Assembly: GCA_023250495.1 (NCBI GenBank)
Contig: JAHFAP010000097.1
Location: forward strand, 1 to 10,869
Source of the DNA: Deltaproteobacteria bacterium
GTDB taxonomy: Bacteria; Desulfobacterota; Binatia; UBA9968
Direction of reading: 5' to 3'
DNA length: 10,869 nucleotides
In this document: in pieces, positions 5,750 to 10,869 of the stretch
Numbering within the stretch: the first letter of the stretch is position 1
Layout: each line of letters begins with the position of its first letter
Made by a program: the position numbers and the translations under genes
Notes under the pieces: generated by a model
Told to the model about the DNA's origin: nothing
The model's database searches: none
What the model saw: only the letters and a program-made list of their open reading frames with translations

Positions 5750-6223
5750 ATGAGTGTGGATCCAATCGTGGCGCGAGTGTGGGCGGTGGCGATCCGGCTG
5801 GCGGCGGATGAGGGGATAGAAATCATCGATATCGAGTTCCGGCGCGAGGGCAGCAGAGGCGGCAGGGTGCTGCGAGTGTACCTCGACAAGGAGGGCGGGC
5901 CGAGCCTGGACGATCTGACGCGCGTCAGCCGCGAGCTGAGCGATCTCCTGGATGACCAGGTTGACATGGATGGCCCTTACACCCTGGAAGTCTCCTCTCC
6001 CGGCGTCAACCGCGCGCTCAAGAAGCTCGACCATTTCGCCCGTTTCGTCGGAAAGCGCGTCCGGGTGCGGACCCGGGAGATGATCGAAGGAAGGAGATCT
6101 TTTTTAGGCCTTCTCAAAGAGGTCCGGGAGGATGGGATTGTGGTATCGCAGGATGGAACCGAGTTTCCGATCGAGTTTTCTCTGATCGAGAAGGCGAACT
6201 ACGAACACGATTGGGGTGCGTAA
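5750..6223 (+). CDS. rimP: Ribosome maturation factor RimP
   Basis: The product is 157 residues, normal length. RimP binds the 30S subunit during assembly in the cytoplasm. The family motifs are present: GIEIIDIEFRREG (22-34), LRVYLDKEGGPSLDDLTRVSREL (41-63), and the signature YTLEVSSPGVNRAL (77-90), followed by an SH3-like C-terminal domain (VGKRVRVRTREMIEGRRSFLGLL, about 100-122). I chose the ATG at 5750: GGGGG sits four bases upstream, and the protein then starts at the usual place. A GTG at 5714 is in frame, but it lies inside the leader hairpin and would add residues foreign to the family. It is the first gene of the plus-strand operon, and its stop is one base before the nusA ATG. Confidence 0.95.
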   Translation: MSVDPIVARVWAVAIRLAADEGIEIIDIEFRREGSRGGRVLRVYLDKEGGPSLDDLTRVSRELSDLLDDQVDMDGPYTLEVSSPGVNRALKKLDHFARFVGKRVRVRTREMIEGRRSFLGLLKEVREDGIVVSQDGTEFPIEFSLIEKANYEHDWGA

Positions 6224-6224
6224 C

Positions 6225-7631
6225 ATGCAGCAAGATCTGAATCGAGTCATAGAACAGGTGAGCAAAGAAAAAGGCATCGACAAGGCGATTCTCATCAGCG
6301 CTTTGGAAAATGCCATGGTATCGGCGGCCAAGAAGACCTTTGGCCACGAACGCAAGATCGAAGCCCAGTACAATCCCGAGATCGGAGAGGTGGAGCTATT
6401 CGAGGCCAAGACGGTGGTCGAGGAGATCAAGGACCCCGCCGTGGAGATTACCCGCGATGCGGCCAGGGAAAACCTGGACCCCGACGCTGAAATCGGCGAC
6501 GAGCTCCTGAGCAAGCTGGATACCAGCTCGTTCGGCCGCATCGCCGCCCAGGCGGCCAAGCAGAACATCGTTCAGAGAGTCAGAGACGCCGAGCGGGAGA
6601 TTATTTATAACGAGTTCAAGGGCCGCGAGGGCCAGCTCGTCAACGGGATCGTGCAGCGCTTTGAGAAAAAGAACATCATCGTGAATCTGGGCAAGACCGA
6701 CGCGATTCTACCCGAGAAAGAGCAGGTCCCGCGGGAGCGCTATCGCCAGGGAGACCGGATTCGCGGCTACATCGTGAGCGTGGAGATGACCAGCAGAGGG
6801 CCGCAGATCGTTCTTTCCCGCACCCACCCGGGCATGCTCACAAAGCTCTTTGAGCAGGAAGTGCCGGAGATCTACGAAGGGATCGTCGAGGTGAAAGGCG
6901 CCATGCGGGAGCCGGGAGGAAGAGCGAAGATCGCGGTTGTCTCTAACGATCCAGACGTCGATCCGGTGGGCGCCTGCGTAGGCATGAAGGGGACACGGGT
7001 CCAGGCGGTGGTCCAGGAGCTGCGGGGGGAAAAGGTCGACATCGTTCACTGGACGCCGGATCAGGCGGAGTATGTGTGCCGCGCCTTGGCGCCGGCGAAG
7101 GTGTCGAAGATCATCATCGATGATGAGGGGCACAGCATGGAGGTCATCGTCCCCGACGACCAGCTCTCGCTGGCGATCGGGAAGAGGGGACAAAATGTTC
7201 GGCTCGCCGCGCGCTTGAGCGGATGGAAGCTCGATGTGCGCAGCGAGGCCGAGTTGGAGGACGAGACGCGCCGCGCGCGGGTCTCGCTCGGGGCCATTCC
7301 AGGAGTCAACGATATGGTTGCCGAGCTCCTCTACCAGGCCGGCTTCAAGTCCGCCGAGGAGCTGGCGGAAGCGGATCTGGAAACGATTCTCGACGTCGAC
7401 GGGATCGGACCGGAAAAGGCGGAGGTTATCTACAAGTCGAGCAGGGAGTATGTAGCCGAGAAGCGGAAAAGAGAGGCGGAAGAAGCAGAGGCAAAGGCAA
7501 AGGCGGCAGCCGAGGAAGCAGAGGCAAAGGCAAAGACGGATGCCGAGGCCGCGGAATCCGCGGCAGCGAGTCCGCCCGAAGAAAGCGTGGCAGGCGAGGA
7601 GCAAGCGCCGGCGGCGGAGAATGAGAAATAA
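6225..7631 (+). CDS. nusA: Transcription termination/antitermination protein NusA
   Basis: The product is 468 residues. NusA binds RNA polymerase and nascent RNA, slows elongation, and takes part in termination, antitermination and rRNA transcription. Domain order: RNA polymerase-binding N-terminal domain (1-125, starting LNRVIEQVSKEKGIDK), S1 domain (about 135-200), KH1 with the GMKG turn (253-256), KH2 with LSLAIGKRGQNVRLAARLSG (314-333), one helix-hairpin-helix region (LGAIPGVNDMVAEL... VDGIGPEKAEVIY, about 355-403), then an Ala/Glu/Lys-rich tail (411-468). The ATG at 6225 is preferred over an in-frame GTG at 6216 because GGGGTG (6213-6218) is ideally spaced before it and the protein then begins as in the family. 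It overlaps ylxR by 11 bases. The tail contains an exact 21-base direct repeat. Confidence 0.97.
   Translation: MQQDLNRVIEQVSKEKGIDKAILISALENAMVSAAKKTFGHERKIEAQYNPEIGEVELFEAKTVVEEIKDPAVEITRDAARENLDPDAEIGDELLSKLDTSSFGRIAAQAAKQNIVQRVRDAEREIIYNEFKGREGQLVNGIVQRFEKKNIIVNLGKTDAILPEKEQVPRERYRQGDRIRGYIVSVEMTSRGPQIVLSRTHPGMLTKLFEQEVPEIYEGIVEVKGAMREPGGRAKIAVVSNDPDVDPVGACVGMKGTRVQAVVQELRGEKVDIVHWTPDQAEYVCRALAPAKVSKIIIDDEGHSMEVIVPDDQLSLAIGKRGQNVRLAARLSGWKLDVRSEAELEDETRRARVSLGAIPGVNDMVAELLYQAGFKSAEELAEADLETILDVDGIGPEKAEVIYKSSREYVAEKRKREAEEAEAKAKAAAEEAEAKAKTDAEAAESAAASPPEESVAGEEQAPAAENEK
7482..7535 (+). repeat. 21-base direct repeat in the nusA tail
   Basis: The same 21 bases occur at 7482-7502 and 7515-7535, a 33-base period that keeps frame. 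They encode EAEAKAK twice within EAEEAEAKAKAAAEEAEAKAK. The result is an 11-residue repeat in the charged, probably helical C-terminal extension outside the conserved NusA domains. It is likely a product of slippage or unequal exchange in low-complexity sequence. Confidence 0.8.
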
Positions 7632-7887
7632 GCATCTGCAGCGGACTTGTCTCGGTTGCGGTAAAGTGGACGATCAGGCGGCGCTGCTGCGCATTGTGAT
7701 TCAGGAGAACGGAGAACTTGAAGTAAACAGGATGGGAGAAGGAAGAGGCGGCTACCTGCACCGGGCAGAAGCATGCTGGGATTTGTTTTTACGAAAGAAA
7801 AGCGTCTACCGGGCCTTTCATGCGGAGGTTGGCAGGCCGGCCAAAGAGCGGTTGATTCTTAATTTGCGCGAGCGACGCTGGGAATAG
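7621..7887 (+). CDS. ylxR: YlxR family RNA-binding protein (DUF448)
   Basis: The product is 88 residues from the ATG at 7621, which overlaps the last 11 bases of nusA in another frame. The YlxR signature is clear: QRTCLGCGKVDDQAALLRIV (7-26), then GRGGYLHRAEACWDLFLRKKSVYRAF (43-68). The Cys10/Cys13 pair and a later Cys54 follow the family pattern. A longer frame opening at 7540 would only add a basic out-of-frame read of the nusA tail, so I reject it. Members of this small cytosolic family sit between nusA and infB in many bacteria. Work in Gram-positive bacteria links them to RNA binding, including an effect on RNase P; whether that holds here is unknown. The ribosome binding site is weak, so coupling to nusA is likely. 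It is followed after two bases by infB. Confidence 0.92.
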   Translation: MRNKHLQRTCLGCGKVDDQAALLRIVIQENGELEVNRMGEGRGGYLHRAEACWDLFLRKKSVYRAFHAEVGRPAKERLILNLRERRWE

Positions 7888-7889
7888 AA

Positions 7890-10595
<2,706 letters not shown>

Positions 10596-10633
10596 CAAGA
10601 AAGCGCCCGTCCCCTACTGATTCCCCCGTCGTC

Positions 10634-10869
10634 GTGGGGGTTCTCAAACTGAGCCTGATTCTTGCTGAGAATCACTCCCTGAAAGGGAAAAGAGGGGTGC
10701 TCAGGAGCATCCAGGCGCGGGTATCCAACCAGTTCAACATCTCCGTTGCAGAGTGCGGCGACCAGGATCTATGGCAAAGCGCGGTCCTGGGTTTTGGCGT
10801 GGTCGGCAGCAGTCACCAGGTCGTGGAAGCCACTCTGCAGAAGGTCGTCGAATTCGTCGACGGCCTGGG
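10634..10869 (+). CDS. ylxP: DUF503/YlxP family protein, N-terminal part
   Basis: The gene runs off the right edge; 78 codons are visible. The sequence matches the DUF503 (YlxP) family: VVGVLKLSLILAENHSLKGKR near the start, then VLRSIQARVSNQFNISVAECGDQDLWQSAVLGFGVVG and VEATLQKVVEFVDGL. These small ferredoxin-like proteins of about 95-100 residues are found between infB and rbfA, which is the position here; their role is not established. The start is a problem. The frame has no ATG or TTG near its beginning, and GTG at 10634 is the only reasonable start. There is no Shine-Dalgarno before it, and the GTG lies within CCCCC-GTCGTCGT-GGGGG (10623-10640), a possible hairpin. The 38-base gap after infB is larger than the other gaps in the operon. 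Confidence 0.88.
   Translation, partial: MGVLKLSLILAENHSLKGKRGVLRSIQARVSNQFNISVAECGDQDLWQSAVLGFGVVGSSHQVVEATLQKVVEFVDGL

Noticed and set aside
6708..7604. Open frame of 298 codons opposite nusA
   Set aside because: It is a shadow of the nusA coding strand; its composition (Leu, Arg, Cys, Phe repeats) mirrors the repetitive nusA tail.
7540..7620. Extended ylxR start at 7540
   Set aside because: The added 27 residues are an Arg/Lys/Pro-rich out-of-frame reading of the nusA tail; YlxR normally starts a few residues before the RTC.GC motif.

Overview
This window looks like the chromosome of an uncultured, GC-rich Gram-negative bacterium. The evidence is an NtrB/NtrC pair of the sigma54-dependent type, a proteobacterial-style rimP-nusA-ylxR-infB-ylxP cluster, and high GC in the core genes. 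A deltaproteobacterial-like lineage (for example Desulfobacterota, Binatota or Methylomirabilota) is my best guess. That placement is inferred from gene content and not from any marker comparison.

Left part (1-1970) is accessory. All its genes lie on the minus strand with long gaps between them: the start of a small hypothetical protein cut by the window edge, a small exported protein of unknown function, and an FRG-domain protein. By eye this part is more AT-rich than the rest. It carries a perfect tandem 12-mer duplication in one gap.

Middle part (1896-5609, minus strand) reads as one operon in the order ntrB, ntrC, thiE, DUF2442. NtrB and NtrC form the nitrogen-responsive two-component system. 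ThiE overlaps the end of ntrC by 11 bases, and the DUF2442 gene overlaps the end of thiE in an ATGA junction, so the last three genes are probably translationally coupled. Immediately after the DUF2442 stop there is a second, diverged copy of the thiE 3' end (about 60 bases, in frame, no gaps). This suggests that the DUF2442 gene arrived by insertion or recombination at the thiE terminus. A degenerate 7-base tandem repeat fills the ntrB-ntrC gap.

Right part (5610-10869, plus strand) is the conserved transcription/translation cluster. A leader with a terminator-like hairpin precedes rimP (30S maturation). Then come nusA (transcription elongation, termination and antitermination), ylxR (RNA-binding YlxR/DUF448), infB (initiation factor IF2) and the start of a DUF503/YlxP gene that normally precedes rbfA. 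Spacing between rimP, nusA, ylxR and infB is +1, -11 and +2 bases, so they are one transcription unit. ntrB and rimP are divergent and share the regulatory region 5610-5749.

I found no CRISPR array, tRNA, rRNA, transposase or integrase, and no clear undescribed multi-gene system. The most unusual point is the duplicated thiE end around the DUF2442 gene.
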